Assembly (NCBI GenBank): GCA_907165275.2
Contig: OU015653.1
Coordinates: forward strand, 6,292,001 to 6,356,000
Reading direction: 5' to 3'
Source: Zygaena filipendulae
Taxonomy: Eukaryota > Arthropoda > Insecta > Lepidoptera > Zygaenidae
DNA length: 64,000 nt
Part shown: in pieces, positions 56,001 to 64,000 of the stretch
Numbering within the stretch: the first letter of the stretch is position 1
Layout of the letters: every line of letters starts with the position of its first letter
Position numbers and translations under genes: made by a program
The notes under the pieces: model-generated
Databases searched by the model: none
Told to the model about the DNA's origin: nothing
What the model saw: the letters and a program-made list of their open reading frames with translations, nothing else

Positions 56001-56830
56001 CACAGAAACTCAAACATTTTTACTTTTCACCACACAAGATTAGTATATAACATTGCAGTATAACTATCTAAACTAATATTTGTAAAGGGGAAAGATTTGA
56101 TTTTTTGTTTGTTTGTTTGTTACGATTTGACTAAAAAACTACTGGACCGATTTTAAAAGTTCTTTCACCATTAGAATGCCACACTATCCCTGAATAACAT
56201 AGGCTATACATATTGTACCTAATCCGGAATTCCCGCGTCAACTCCGAAAGCAGCGGGTGAAACCGCGGGGAATAACTAATCTACTACCTTTAAACGAGCA
56301 ATGTCCAAATCCGCTCAGCCGTTTTTGCGTGATTGAGTAACAAACATCCAAATATCCACACTTTCACGTTTATAATATTAGTAGGATTATGAAGTATTGA
56401 TTATTTTGGTTGTAACTCAAATAAGTATGCTTAAATCTACTTAGTCAAATGGCGAAGCGTAAAACGCAAAGAACCTACCTAGTGTAACAAACAAACAAAC
56501 ACACATAAATAAACTCATATTCACGTTTTCAATTATAATGGTAAAGGAATTAAGATTTGTTATTATTTATCATTTAAATAGGTCGTGTACGACGCGTCAC
56601 GTCGCCTGGGCACAGCATTCGTGAGCATAAACAACCCCTACTACACGGAAGCGGAAGTGCGCGCGCTCACGTTCTGCACGGACCGGTGCCGCAACAACAG
56701 CGCCTTTAGCTGGCTGAACTGGCGGCCCGACCGCATCGACATAGGCTACAGCTTCTGCTGTGACGTCGACGACTTCAGGAGGACGGTGCCGCACCTACCC
56801 GCCTTCACCGTCAACGGGCTGCTTACATAA
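49847..56830 (+). CDS. Secreted DNA/RNA non-specific endonuclease (insect dsRNase type), 7 exons, 448 aa
   Basis: Exons: 49847-50039, 50608-50798, 51074-51222, 51889-52034, 52569-52822, 53434-53598, 56582-56830. They total 1347 nt with consistent phases, ending TAA. Residues 1-18 form a signal peptide (MSHLIIWSILLLAVAALP). The Endonuclease_NS domain occupies the C-terminal half. RGH is at 270-272, followed by Asn302 and Glu310; the spacings His-30-Asn-8-Glu are those known for the Serratia-type fold, so the His general base and the Mg-coordinating Asn appear intact. FFFINAAPQWQPFNAGNW is typical of the insect branch, where members degrade double-stranded RNA in gut fluid or haemolymph. Start chosen because it opens the signal peptide downstream of a TATA-like box. 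Substrate preference is inferred. Residues 19-226 resemble the N-terminal region of the same insect proteins and include several Cys. Confidence 0.93.
50225..50387 (+). mobile_element. Helitron-like element in endonuclease intron 1
   Basis: A^TCTTCTTTATAAATAAAAAT start; CGCGGGTGAAATCGCGGGG CACGG CTAG^T end. Confidence 0.65.
50608..50798 (+). CDS. Endonuclease exon 2
   Basis: Acceptor ACAAAACAG, donor TCTGCA|GTGAGT, phase 0. It encodes CSLRVNGDLGQPQPVYL, LTPTGNTGLIHLNTGAQVRL then ACTRSG, the N-terminal region of the insect nuclease family. Confidence 0.88.
51074..51222 (+). CDS. Endonuclease exon 3
   Basis: Acceptor AATTTCAG, donor ATCCG|GTAAGC, leaving phase 2. It encodes TATCASGSLVLGSGWL and VCTGNAYYEAQKTSATCHN with three Cys. 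Confidence 0.88.
51309..51357. repeat. 49-bp palindrome, 22-bp perfect arms
   Basis: TAAAGGTCAATGACCTCGAT CG, loop TCGCT, then the exact complement. In endonuclease intron 3. Confidence 0.9.
51889..52034 (+). CDS. Endonuclease exon 4
   Basis: Acceptor TACTTTAG, donor GCTGG|GTATGT, leaving phase 1. It encodes VGFAVDGTFYPLYWSCFDES, VLYVWYEQNPWNSVHQTGVD and RPSWL, conserved at the entry to the nuclease domain. Confidence 0.88.
52569..52822 (+). CDS. Endonuclease exon 5: catalytic core
   Basis: Acceptor TATTATCAG, donor GAACAA|GTAAGT, phase 0. It carries ARGHL (RGH 270-272), FFFINAAPQWQPFNAGNW and WLEQ (Asn302, Glu310). This single exon holds all catalytic residues. The Asp that precedes Arg in Serratia nuclease is Ala269 here, a substitution I believe is common in the insect branch. 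Confidence 0.94.
53012..53088 (+). repeat. 11-bp minisatellite, 7 units
   Basis: TAGTACCTATG repeated seven times without a mismatch, in endonuclease intron 5. Confidence 0.97.
53434..53598 (+). CDS. Endonuclease exon 6
   Basis: Acceptor TATTTGCAG, donor TACAAA|GTAAGT, phase 0. It encodes RARIGVAGYTTTIYTGTFGV and VPLYYYK, standard C-terminal half of Endonuclease_NS. It is followed by a 2983-nt intron packed with inverted repeats and Helitron-like copies. Confidence 0.92.
53965..54062. repeat. ~98-bp inverted-repeat (MITE-like) hairpin
   Basis: TTGTTATCCTAGGGGTGAAAG, ACTTATTTAGTCC pair with GAACTAAATAAGTCTTTCTC, CCGAGGATAACA around GGGGTTTGGCGCC. Confidence 0.75.
54292..54420 (+). repeat. 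Repeat family R5, copy outside the foldback
   Basis: TTTTTAATACAGTTGCTCAA AAAGTGGCGTATTGCAGGGA to AACTGTCAAA. The inverted copy is 54972-55100. Confidence 0.85.
54665..55352. mobile_element. 688-bp foldback element with ~186-bp arms, in endonuclease intron 6
   Basis: Arms 54665-54850 and 55168-55352: TAGTATATTT, GTGCGGAAAGCCTGTCATTG, GTACTGAACAACTATTTTTA on the left and their complements on the right. The loop contains an inverted copy of R5 (54972-55100). Each arm also contains its own smaller inverted repeat (TCATTGCAAAGAGTTCCGAC). Confidence 0.85.
55500..55715 (+). mobile_element. Helitron-like element, first of a head-to-tail pair
   Basis: A^TCTATACTTATATTATAAAG start; GCGGGTGAAACCGCGGGAAC AG CTAG end, joined with no gap to the next copy. 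Confidence 0.85.
55716..55894 (+). mobile_element. Helitron-like element, second of a head-to-tail pair
   Basis: TCCTACTAATATTATAAATA starts directly after the CTAG of the previous copy; ends ACCGCGAGGCACAG CTAG^T. Confidence 0.85.
56067..56279 (+). mobile_element. Helitron-like element ending CTAA
   Basis: A^TCTAAACTAATATTTGTAAA start; GCGGGTGAAACCGCGGGG AATAA CTAA^T end (CTRR still satisfied). Confidence 0.75.
56283..56386 (-). mobile_element. Helitron-like element, 5' half
   Basis: Minus-strand start TCCTACTAATATTATAAACG, TGTTACTCAATCACGCAAAA, CGGCTGAGCGGATTTGG; no 3' end. Faces the preceding copy. Confidence 0.65.
56582..56830 (+). CDS. Endonuclease exon 7: C terminus
   Basis: Acceptor TTTAAATAG. 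It encodes VVYDASRRLGTAFVSINNPY, LTFCTDRC, WLNWRPDRIDIGYSFCC and ends AFTVNGLLT-stop. GTAFV-INNP and the Cys pattern are typical of insect dsRNases. AATAAA follows 16 nt after the stop. Confidence 0.93.
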   Translation, partial: VVYDASRRLGTAFVSINNPYYTEAEVRALTFCTDRCRNNSAFSWLNWRPDRIDIGYSFCCDVDDFRRTVPHLPAFTVNGLLT

Positions 56831-56845
56831 ACATTTAATGCAAAT

Positions 56846-56851
56846 AATAAA
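56846..56851 (+). other. Polyadenylation signal of the endonuclease gene
   Basis: AATAAA 16 nt after the TAA, followed by a TTCTTTAT-rich stretch. The gene therefore has a very short 3' UTR. Confidence 0.65.
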
Positions 56852-57061
56852 CTCTGATTCTTTATATTCATAACTAAATTTGTTGGCATTACATACATAC
56901 ATTGTTTTCCTATTTTATTAGGTACCATTGACAGTGAAAAATTTGCAAAGAGCCTATACCTAAGTTATTCAATTTAATTCAAGTTGCTTTTACACTTCTA
57001 AAGCGCATACTATTAATATTGAAATTATATTATATTCCTACCCACAGGTAGGAACACGTCG

Positions 57062-57720
57062 CGGTTTTACCCGCGTCAACTTCGGAAAACCCTCTGGAAC
57101 TTCTAACATAATCTACATAATATTATGAAGGTATAAAAACCGACTTCCAAAAACAAACAAAGCCTATATGTAGCTCCAGGGTAAGCTTAATCTACCTGTG
57201 AAAACCGCATGACTATCCGTTCAGTAGATTCAGAGATTATCGCGAACAGACAGACAGACAGACAGACAGAAAAGATTTTTTAAAACCCTTTTTTTTTGGT
57301 TGGTTACTCTTCGTTTATCGTCCCTTGTTATTTTTTGTTGAAAATATTCAATGTACAGAATCGCGGATTCTACTCTTTTCCTATTATAGACTACCTGTGC
57401 CCCGCGGTTTCACCCGCGTGAAAGGTTTTTATGTAATAATTTTTTTCCCGACATCCGATTTGAATGAAACAAAGCCTATATGTAGCTCCAGGGCAAGCTT
57501 AATCTACCTGTGAAAACCGCATGACACTCCGTTCAGTAGATTCGGAGATTATCGCGAACAGACAGACAGATAGACAGACAGAAAAGAATTTTAAAATCTT
57601 TTTTCTGTGATTGGTTACTTTTCTTTTATCGCCCCCTGTCAATATTTCTTAAAAATATTCAATGTACAGAATCGCGGGTTCTACTCTTTTGTTATAGTAT
57701 AGATAGATAGATTTTCCGCT
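57062..57720 (-). mobile_element. Two direct Helitron-like copies with (CAGA)n
   Basis: Copies at about 57062-57330 and 57390-57715. Both share GCCTATATGTAGCTCCAGGG, AAGCTTAATCTACCTGTGAA, CGTTCAGTAGATTC, GACAGACAGACAGACAGA and TTCAATGTACAGAATCGCGG. They are about 310 bp apart in the same orientation. Confidence 0.65.
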
Positions 57721-57754
57721 TACCCCGTTTGTTATAAAAAGAAAAAAAATATAT

Positions 57755-57970
57755 GCATTAATTAATTAAATAGAGTGTTTCAAAGTTCCTACTTTAGACC
57801 TTACCGCCGAAAAGTGGAATGACGTCACTAGTTCAAAATCTCAGAAGAATAATTCAAAATTACGCCTTATTAATCTGTGATAGAAATGTCACTATCGTAT
57901 TGACAGGGTCATGTGACACTGACAGACAGATAACTTCAATATCCAAAAGCGAAATTAAGGTTGAACCCTC
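57755..57970 (+). repeat. Repeat family R3, copy B (left end of a ~2.1 kb inverted-repeat unit)
   Basis: TTAATTAAATAGAGTGTTTC, TTACCGCCGAAAAGTGGAAT, GACGTCACTAG, GTCATGTGACACTGACAGAC, AATATCCAAAAGCGAAATTA. This is the uninterrupted counterpart of copy A, with an extra TCAGAAGAATAATT insertion. Confidence 0.8.
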
Positions 57971-58010
57971 AGAACGTAGATCACAAATTAACTAGACATA
58001 TGTCTAAAGA

Positions 58011-58044
58011 CGTAGATGGAGAATGAATTCATTCTCCGTCTACG
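58011..58044. repeat. 34-bp palindrome
   Basis: CGTAGATGGAGAATGAA paired with TTCATTCTCCGTCTACG, one mismatch, centred on GAATTC. Confidence 0.85.
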
Positions 58045-59424
58045 CCTCAGAAGAATAAGGAAGAATAACTAAGCATAGAAGGCGCCTTACGACATTTGAA
58101 CTGAACCCTATCATAGACTAAAGAGTGTAAAGCTAGTGATGTGACTATGCATAAAATAAATACCGATATCGACGTCTTAGTTTATACTTTATGGTATCAG
58201 TTCATTAGGGGGGAAAATCTTCATCATATTTCATATTTCTTCAATCGTATGTAAGCATACTTTTGATAAATTGCTTTATGGGAAATTATGTTTTCAAACA
58301 TAGTGCGCTATTTAGCTGCAATTAACGCACAAATACATACATACATATTGTACAAAGAAATAGGAATAAATATCTGGTAATAAATCAAAATATGCTAAGG
58401 TGAAATAAAGAACTTACTTATAGGATAAATTATTCACAAATTGATATACATTGTGACGAGTGCTTTAAAAAATAAACTATCGATAGAGCTAGCGTCATCT
58501 AAATTATTGCATTATTTTTCTAAAGCAATTTAAGAGCCTTAATAAACACACTTTGTGCGATAATGCCTATTATAGTGTAAAGGAATACTTAAATGATACA
58601 AACGTTTGGTAATGAATTGCTCTTTGCGAGGTTAGATTGTAGATTACAGTTGTTAAAATAATTGGTTAAAAGTTGTATGCTTTTTGCTGTTTGCCGTTAC
58701 CGGCCTTAAGTGATAAATGAATAAATGTCATTGATAAAATAGTGGCTTGATATGTCATGCTCACTCAAATATGTGGCTGGCGCTGGCGGTGGCGTGTGAG
58801 TCGGGTCGCTCGGTTCCCTCTAATATGATTGAGTGGGGCGGGGCTTACGAGCACGTCATACTCATGAACGAGTGCTGTCAGTTGGTACTGGTCATATCTT
58901 GTCTACTATTATAGATAATCCTAGTTTAACTCCTAATGTATCTGTAGTCTGTACCGGATTAGTATGTGTCTATTGCGGGTTCCGGATTATTGTTCTCACA
59001 TAATTAATTGCAAATTGAGTTATTACTAATATTATATTAAAACTTTAAACAGACAGCGTGCTACTGGAGAGTTTGTTGCGCAGCTTCTTCGCCCTACCTA
59101 TTTTTCGAAAAAATGCGATGAACAAAGTTATACACAAAAACCCGAGAGTTTATGTAGCCTTTAAAATTAGCGTCATAAAGGTAGCCAAGGTAACCAAATT
59201 GACGTTTGCTTGGCTTCGTTTTGCATTTTGAGCAACCTATATCTGTCTCTCTTTCTAATGCTGTTATGAGTGTCTAAGAAAACAGAGACGACTATATTAG
59301 TTAAATTTAGGTTCCTTCTATGCTGTAGTTATTCTTCTGAGAGTTTACCCCTTTCGGGGAAGGCAGAAGGAAACTTAGTCCATATAGCCAATTCAGTGGT
59401 ATATTTCTTCTCCTGAAGTTATTT

Positions 59425-59459
59425 ACATCGAAATGCATTGGTGAGATGCATTTCGATGT
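59425..59459. repeat. 35-bp palindrome, 14-bp arms
   Basis: ACATCGAAATGCAT, loop TGGTGAG, ATGCATTTCGATGT. Confidence 0.85.
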
Positions 59460-59659
59460 TTTACCGGAACTTTTGGAAGCAAATCTTTACAGTTGAACCT
59501 TAATAAGACGCTCTGTTGGAAGTTGTATAGTAAAACGAAAACTCCCTATTTCATTTCACTGTTTCCGCACACTGTTCATCACTAATGGATCACTATAATA
59601 CAAAATCCACCATATTCACACAATATTAATCACAATAAACTAATTTGCAAAAAATCCCG

Positions 59660-59830
59660 TCAAAAGTCCTGTTAATATGACAGTGAAATCTCTATCACAG
59701 ATTAAATAAGGAGTAATTTTTAAATAGTGGCGTCATTCCGCGTTTTGGTGGTAAAGTCAAAAGTAGGAACTACTATTTAATTATTAACTATTTAATTAAT
59801 TTGTGCATATATTTTTTTTTTATCTTTTTC
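59660..59830 (-). repeat. Repeat family R3, copy C (right end of the inverted unit)
   Basis: The complement reads AATTAATTAAATAGTTAAT, AGTTCCTACTTTTGACTTTA, CGCGGAATGACGCCACT, AATCTGTGATAGAGATTTCA, in the order of copies A and B. Confidence 0.75.
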
Positions 59831-60102
59831 TTGCTTTGTTTAAGTAGACCATAATATATCTTTCAAATTGACTGAAAAAAAAATCATGCAAGTACCCTGG
59901 TAAGAAGCTTGGTCCCTATTATTTACAGCTTGATTAGTTTTTCAAATGTCGATTATCGTGAATCGTGATGTGATTACAGCAGTGAGCAGTCCGCACTCCG
60001 CAGTCGAATCGAATACAATACATGCCATGTATTTAAATGTAGAGCTCGAATTTGATACTCGGAAATAATTTTTATCGAAAATCGATATTTTAAGATTTGA
60101 AA

Positions 60103-60110
60103 TATCGATA
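60103..60110. promoter_or_regulatory. TATCGATA (DRE-like) motif upstream of the CRAL-TRIO gene
   Basis: A perfect TATCGATA palindrome about 370 nt before the start codon, flanked by further ATCGAT-type half sites near 60083 and 60155. The word is the core of the DREF element in fly housekeeping promoters. It lies in AT-rich DNA, so chance is possible. Confidence 0.3.
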
Positions 60111-60476
60111 ATATATTATATTGATTGTTTCCTGAATATATAGATATTTTAATATATCGATACTATTCCTCATCCCTAATCCAAGATTTCTAAAATTTAT
60201 AAATTAAAAAATTGAAGTTTAATTTAGATTTTAGACATATGTCTAGTTAATCTGAGGTTTAATAATTTAATTAATAGTTAGGTAGAAAAAAACTGTACAT
60301 ACTTAGGTAGTTCGTATAATTAGGTATGTACATTGTACCTACTCGAAAACTGTACCTGTAGGAACTTAGGTATTGATAAACCACTAATTTGTAAAACATT
60401 GGTCAATCTCAATACTCAATAGTGATCACAAAATCGAGGTGTTTGAGTGAAAGTAATTTATTTCTGTTCAAATACG

Positions 60477-60632
60477 ATGGCAGAAGAGATAAAGCCTGTG
60501 AATGAAGGAGATTTTAAACAATTAAAAGAAAGGATGAATATGATAGCTGATGCGGATCCAGCCCAGTATCACAACGATTTCTCGTTAAAAAGATACTTGA
60601 GGGCGTTCAAGACAGTTGATAAAGCATTTCAG
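60477..60632 (+). CDS. CRAL-TRIO exon 1
   Basis: ATG to donor TTTCAG|GTAAGT, phase 0. It encodes MAEEIKPVNEGDFKQLKERM and FSLKRYLRAFKTVDKAFQ, the N-terminal helical segment. Confidence 0.9.
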
Positions 60633-62462
60633 GTAAGTGAGAATAATGGATTATTATCAAGACCATAAAAATTTATAAAACATTACCTAACAATAGCCTT
60701 CAATTAGCTATTTATCTCACAGCTTTAACTCTCTTGTTATGTTTCTTGTGACCCTAGTAGTCTCCAGTCAAATACATGAAAAATATTATTATACGTACAT
60801 TGGCAGAATTAAACGCGAGAAATCGCGATAGATTGCCATAATTGAAGAAGAAGAAGAATTACATCAATTGCTACAGTACTGATGTCTTATTCTGAACCAT
60901 TTATTTTGATACTTTTGGAAACACCTCAGACATTTCCCCATCCTCCAAACATAATTATTGTGTAGGAAAAGAACCTATAGTAATGACTATTTAGTAAGTT
61001 CTAATGGAGAATATTTAATTATTCATGCAATTCAGACATCTTTTTCTTATAACTAGAATGATACTATTCCAGGCGATTATAAAAACAAACAAGTGGCGAT
61101 TAGAATATGGTGTGTCAGAATTACAAAATAACAAGGAACTAATAGAAAAATACTCTAACAAGGCGAGAGTATTAAGGCACCGTGATATGGTCGGACGCCC
61201 TATTGTGTACATTCCAGCCAAAAACCATAGTTCTAGTGACAGAAACATTGATGAATTGACCAAATTTATTGTTTATTGTTTAGTGAGTATAAACATTGCC
61301 TAACTAAACTGAATATCTGTCTCTTGTGAGAAGTGTCATGATCAAGTTTCATGTTCAAGTTAGTTGATAATGTAAAATTTTAATCAAAGTTATCTTGTTA
61401 TTTAAAAAAAAAGTTCAAACCCTATAGTCCAAAGTGCACACATGCTATGCTGATAATACTGATAAGTTGAAAGTTTGAATGAATGATATTATTTTAATAC
61501 TAGCTTTTCCAGTGCTTCACTTAATGTAGATTTTGTCAATCAAATTTGTCTATCCCTCAGGAACAGTAATTTTTTCCGGATAAAGTTACCCTATGTTCTT
61601 TCCCTGACAATGTGTATGAAAAATTTCATGAACCATGGTTAAGTAGTTAAGGCTTGAAACTGTAACAAACAAAATCAAACTTGCAATCACATTTATAATA
61701 TTAAGATGAATACTAACATTAACATAAAATTATGACTTCTCAGGAGGATGCCAGTAAGAAATGTTTTGAGGAAGTTATTGACAACCTATGCATTGTGTTT
61801 GATCTGAACAATTTCACACTGTCTTGCATGGACTACCAAGTGCTGAACAACCTCATCTGGTTGCTCAGCAGACACTACCCGGAGAGGCTTGGTGTCTGCC
61901 TCATTTTGAATGCACCAACATTTTTCTCTGGATGCTGGGCAGTTATAAAAGGATGGTGTGTAATACATATGTTTTCCGCCTATATAAAAATAAGAATACA
62001 CAGTCAAAATCATTGTGATAATTCAATCTCTGACAAATGTTTCTGGATTCCATTAGAAGGAATCACACCAAGCTGTAAAAACACTTTTTCAAAAAAGTGG
62101 ACAGTGCGTTATTATGAAAGAAAAAAATATTTTCCACATAAAATTTTATATCAGAATGATGGTTTTTACTTCGTACCTAAGTAGGTACATGGTTTATTTC
62201 TAACATTTTGTAAGTGACAAAAATGATTAAAATTTTGATGATTCAGTTGTCAAATCCTGTTTTTCATGAGATTAGCAATCAATTTGAAAAAAAAAACTAA
62301 AAGAAACCCACAGGTAGGTACTTTATCAGTTTTGTAGTGTTGTAAAGTTATTATTTTATTTACAGGCTTGACGAAAATACAGCAGGAAAAGTAACATTTG
62401 TGAACAACGAGATGGATCTCTGTAAGTACCTGATACCAGATATCTTGCCAACTGATATGTAA
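60477..62462 (+). CDS. Small CRAL-TRIO (Sec14-like) lipid-binding protein, 4 exons, 224 aa
   Basis: Exons: 60477-60632, 61073-61282, 61744-61955, 62366-62462; 675 nt, phases 0,0,2, ending TAA. Residues 1-75 form the CRAL-TRIO N-terminal helices (SLKRYLRAFK, AIIKTNKWRLEYGV). The lipid-binding domain follows, with GRPIVYIPAKNH at the first strand, FDLNNFTLSCMDYQVL, YPERLGVCLILNAPTFFSGC and W-AVIKGW, and KVTFVNNEMDL near the end. YPER-----NAP-F is the usual Sec14 core. The domain binds a hydrophobic ligand such as a phosphoinositide or other lipid; the ligand cannot be told here. There is no signal peptide, GOLD or transmembrane part, so it should be a cytosolic single-domain protein like the short Sec14-like proteins of flies. 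The start is the ATG that opens MAEEIKPVNEGDF. Confidence 0.92.
61073..61282 (+). CDS. CRAL-TRIO exon 2
   Basis: Acceptor TATTCCAG, donor TGTTTA|GTGAGT, phase 0. It encodes AIIKTNKWRLEYGVSELQNN and RDMVGRPIVYIPAKNHSS, linking the N-terminal helices to the lipid-binding fold. Confidence 0.92.
61500..61706 (-). mobile_element. Helitron-like element in the CRAL-TRIO intron 2
   Basis: Minus-strand start A^TCTTAATATTATAAATGTG, end CTAG at 61500-61503; the body is much degraded. Confidence 0.6.
61744..61955 (+). CDS. CRAL-TRIO exon 3
   Basis: Acceptor ACTTCTCAG, donor GGATG|GTGTGT, leaving phase 2. It encodes the central Sec14 core IVFDLNNFTLSCMDYQ and HYPERLGVCLILNAPTFFSG. An open frame continues about 230 nt past the donor but loses family similarity, so it is taken as intron. 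Confidence 0.92.
62366..62462 (+). CDS. CRAL-TRIO exon 4
   Basis: Acceptor TTTACAG. The split TGG codon joins GCW-AVIKGW to LDENTAGKVTFVNNEMDL, then CKYLIPDILPTDM and stop. A donor-like CTGTAAGT lies inside, but reading through gives the expected domain end. Confidence 0.88.
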
Positions 62463-62758
62463 CTTAGGAACAGATAAGATTAATGTTTAAGAGATCAGAT
62501 AGTAGGTAAATTGTCGTTTATGCTTTTTTTACTTACTTAGTTAAGTTTTTTTTTGTTATCCCACATTTTAATTAGTTATTTTAAGTCAAATGTTTAATGA
62601 AAACATGCCAAAAACGTCAATTAGTCATGCTTTTTAATATTTGTTACTAAAATATTAGTTATATTGCATTGTCATGTTTTTAGTATAATACATTTGTTAT
62701 TTAGCAGTGAAATGCTTATTACACTTCAAATTATAAATTCCTTCTTTATCAATGACTA

Positions 62759-62990
62759 GCTATCAATGGCTGAAACCGCGAGGCACAGCTAGTAATTGAT
62801 AAAGTGAATTATTTATTTCTAAAATAAAATTAGCCTAAGTAAGGTACTCCATCAGCTATAGCATTTGCCAGTAAAAATCCTGTTAAAATCGGTCCAGCCA
62901 TTTCAGAGATTAGCTGGAACAAACAGACAGACAGACAAAAAAGAAAGTTTTTTTATGTAAGTACCGTAGGTATATTATATTATATGTACT
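62759..62990. mobile_element. Helitron-like fragments downstream of the CRAL-TRIO gene
   Basis: A short + piece (TGGCTGAAACCGCGAGGCAC AG CTAGT at 62768-62793) and a - piece with GTTAAAATCGGTCCAGCCAT and AACAAACAGACAGACAGACA. Confidence 0.55.
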
Positions 62991-62994
62991 TTCA

Positions 62995-64000
62995 TATGCA
63001 TTAAGTGAAAAGCTGTTAATTTTGGTATTACATTTACAAACAGATACCTACTTCATTTTTTTTTGTATGTACCTATAGATAGATTTAACTGCATTCCATA
63101 TCTCCAAAAATATATTATGTTTTTAAGCAAAGTAAAACAGTTGTTAACGTATTTGGTGAGTTAATGAGAATACGTAAAATATGTACTCTATACTGTTCTA
63201 CAGGCCAAACCCGCCGACCTGCCGACCCAACCCAACGAATTTGTTGTCGCCGGGTTATTCGCATAACTTTGTCGTCAGCACGAATCAGCCACTTTTTTGG
63301 CAGTTAGTGGTTGTCGCGTGTAGATAGACATCGTGTGTTGTATCTCTCAGATATATTATACTTTAATCCTTTCACCACCATCCTTGTAATATCACGATCT
63401 ACGAAAGACTTGCACATGGCACCAGACACGTACCTAATATTCCGTTACAAACGAACCACTGCACTTTCATTTACTTATATAATAAAATACACAACTCAGA
63501 TTCATATAGGTACTTATATCACACACATTCACACAGTCCTTGGAGTTTTATATTTTTAGATTTAATTATCGATGTTAACCATTCTCAACACTAGGAGCAA
63601 TCATGCCTAAAACGTGTGGCGCTGTAGATAAGTTAAAGCTACCAAACATGGCGGTGAAAGTGTTAATGGATTCTTACCTACTTGAACATGGATGTTGATC
63701 TTTTAATAGCGTTTTAATCGTGTCATTCTATTTTGCCAATATTTTTTTTTTTGCAACTGGGCTCGTAATTCATATCGTGGACGTTCGATATTCAAGCCGC
63801 GGCCACCGACACGAATCCAAAGCAGGCTATGTCGGAGGGTTTGGTGTGTAGTCTTTAAACTATACCACTATCATTTTTGGTTCTGTCACTCTTTAACCCT
63901 TAAAGATCCATTGACTGCCTACCTATATGTGGATGGATGGATAGATGGGTGGATCTAACGATTTGAAAACCGTTTTCTCGTCATAGAATTTTTGGAATTC
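62995..64000. other. Non-coding DNA to the window end
   Basis: No exon with recognisable family similarity. A moderately GC-rich patch (CCAAACCCGCCGACCTGCCG, near 63205) and ATGGATGGATAGATGGGTGG (near 63933) stand out but cannot be assigned. Confidence 0.5.

Noticed and set aside
60447..60476. Upstream in-frame GTG as start of the CRAL-TRIO protein
   Set aside because: Eukaryotic initiation favours the ATG at 60477, and the added residues have no family similarity.
61956..62184. Extension of CRAL-TRIO exon 3 by the open frame
   Set aside because: Similarity stops at the GT donor; splicing to 62366 restores the domain end.
63586..63860. Start of another gene near the window end
   Set aside because: ATG codons and some GC content, but no splice-consistent frame with family similarity.

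Overview
The window is animal nuclear DNA and almost certainly lepidopteran (moth or butterfly). It is AT-rich, its protein-coding exons are separated by GT-AG introns, and it carries lepidopteran-type repeats: short elements ending in a CCGCGG...CCGCGG hairpin plus CTAG, tRNA-derived SINEs, decayed mariner and non-LTR remnants, and countless GTAGGTA/TACCTAC words. No species can be named from the sequence alone.

Three protein-coding genes can be assembled, all on the + strand. (1) At 1779-32264 lie fifteen exons of a type IV (zeta/iota-like) diacylglycerol kinase, the orthologue of Drosophila rdgA. The 5' exons lie upstream of the window. The 898 codons present run from within the first C1 zinc finger, through the second C1 domain, a lysine-rich segment, the catalytic and accessory kinase domains, a Ser/Pro-rich linker and ankyrin repeats, to a C-terminal PDZ ligand ending ETAV. 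(2) At 49847-56830 lie seven exons of a secreted DNA/RNA non-specific endonuclease (insect dsRNase type, 448 aa) with intact catalytic residues, a TATA-like box and a polyadenylation signal. (3) At 60477-62462 lie four exons of a small stand-alone CRAL-TRIO (Sec14-like) lipid-binding protein of 224 aa. The three genes have no evident joint pathway and look like ordinary neighbours.

The rest is introns and intergenic DNA filled with mobile-element debris. The dominant family is a 140-290 bp non-autonomous Helitron-like element (about 30 full or partial copies). Several copies show A^TC...CTAG^T boundaries; one pair is joined head-to-tail, one pair is head-to-head, and one internal segment has become a six-unit tandem array. 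Other items are a pogo-type element whose empty site exists elsewhere in the window, a 509 bp foldback element with 164 bp arms differing at two positions, a ~1.2 kb dead mariner, several non-LTR reverse-transcriptase remnants, a PIF1/Helitron helicase tail, a second decayed DDE transposase, SINEs, MITE-like inverted repeats, a (TG)52 microsatellite and an 11-bp minisatellite.

No tRNA or rRNA gene, CRISPR array or prokaryotic feature is present. Stretches not listed below (for example 32.7-34.1 kb, 34.5-36.1 kb, 40.3-42.0 kb, 62.5-64.0 kb) are AT-rich non-coding sequence in which I see no supportable gene.
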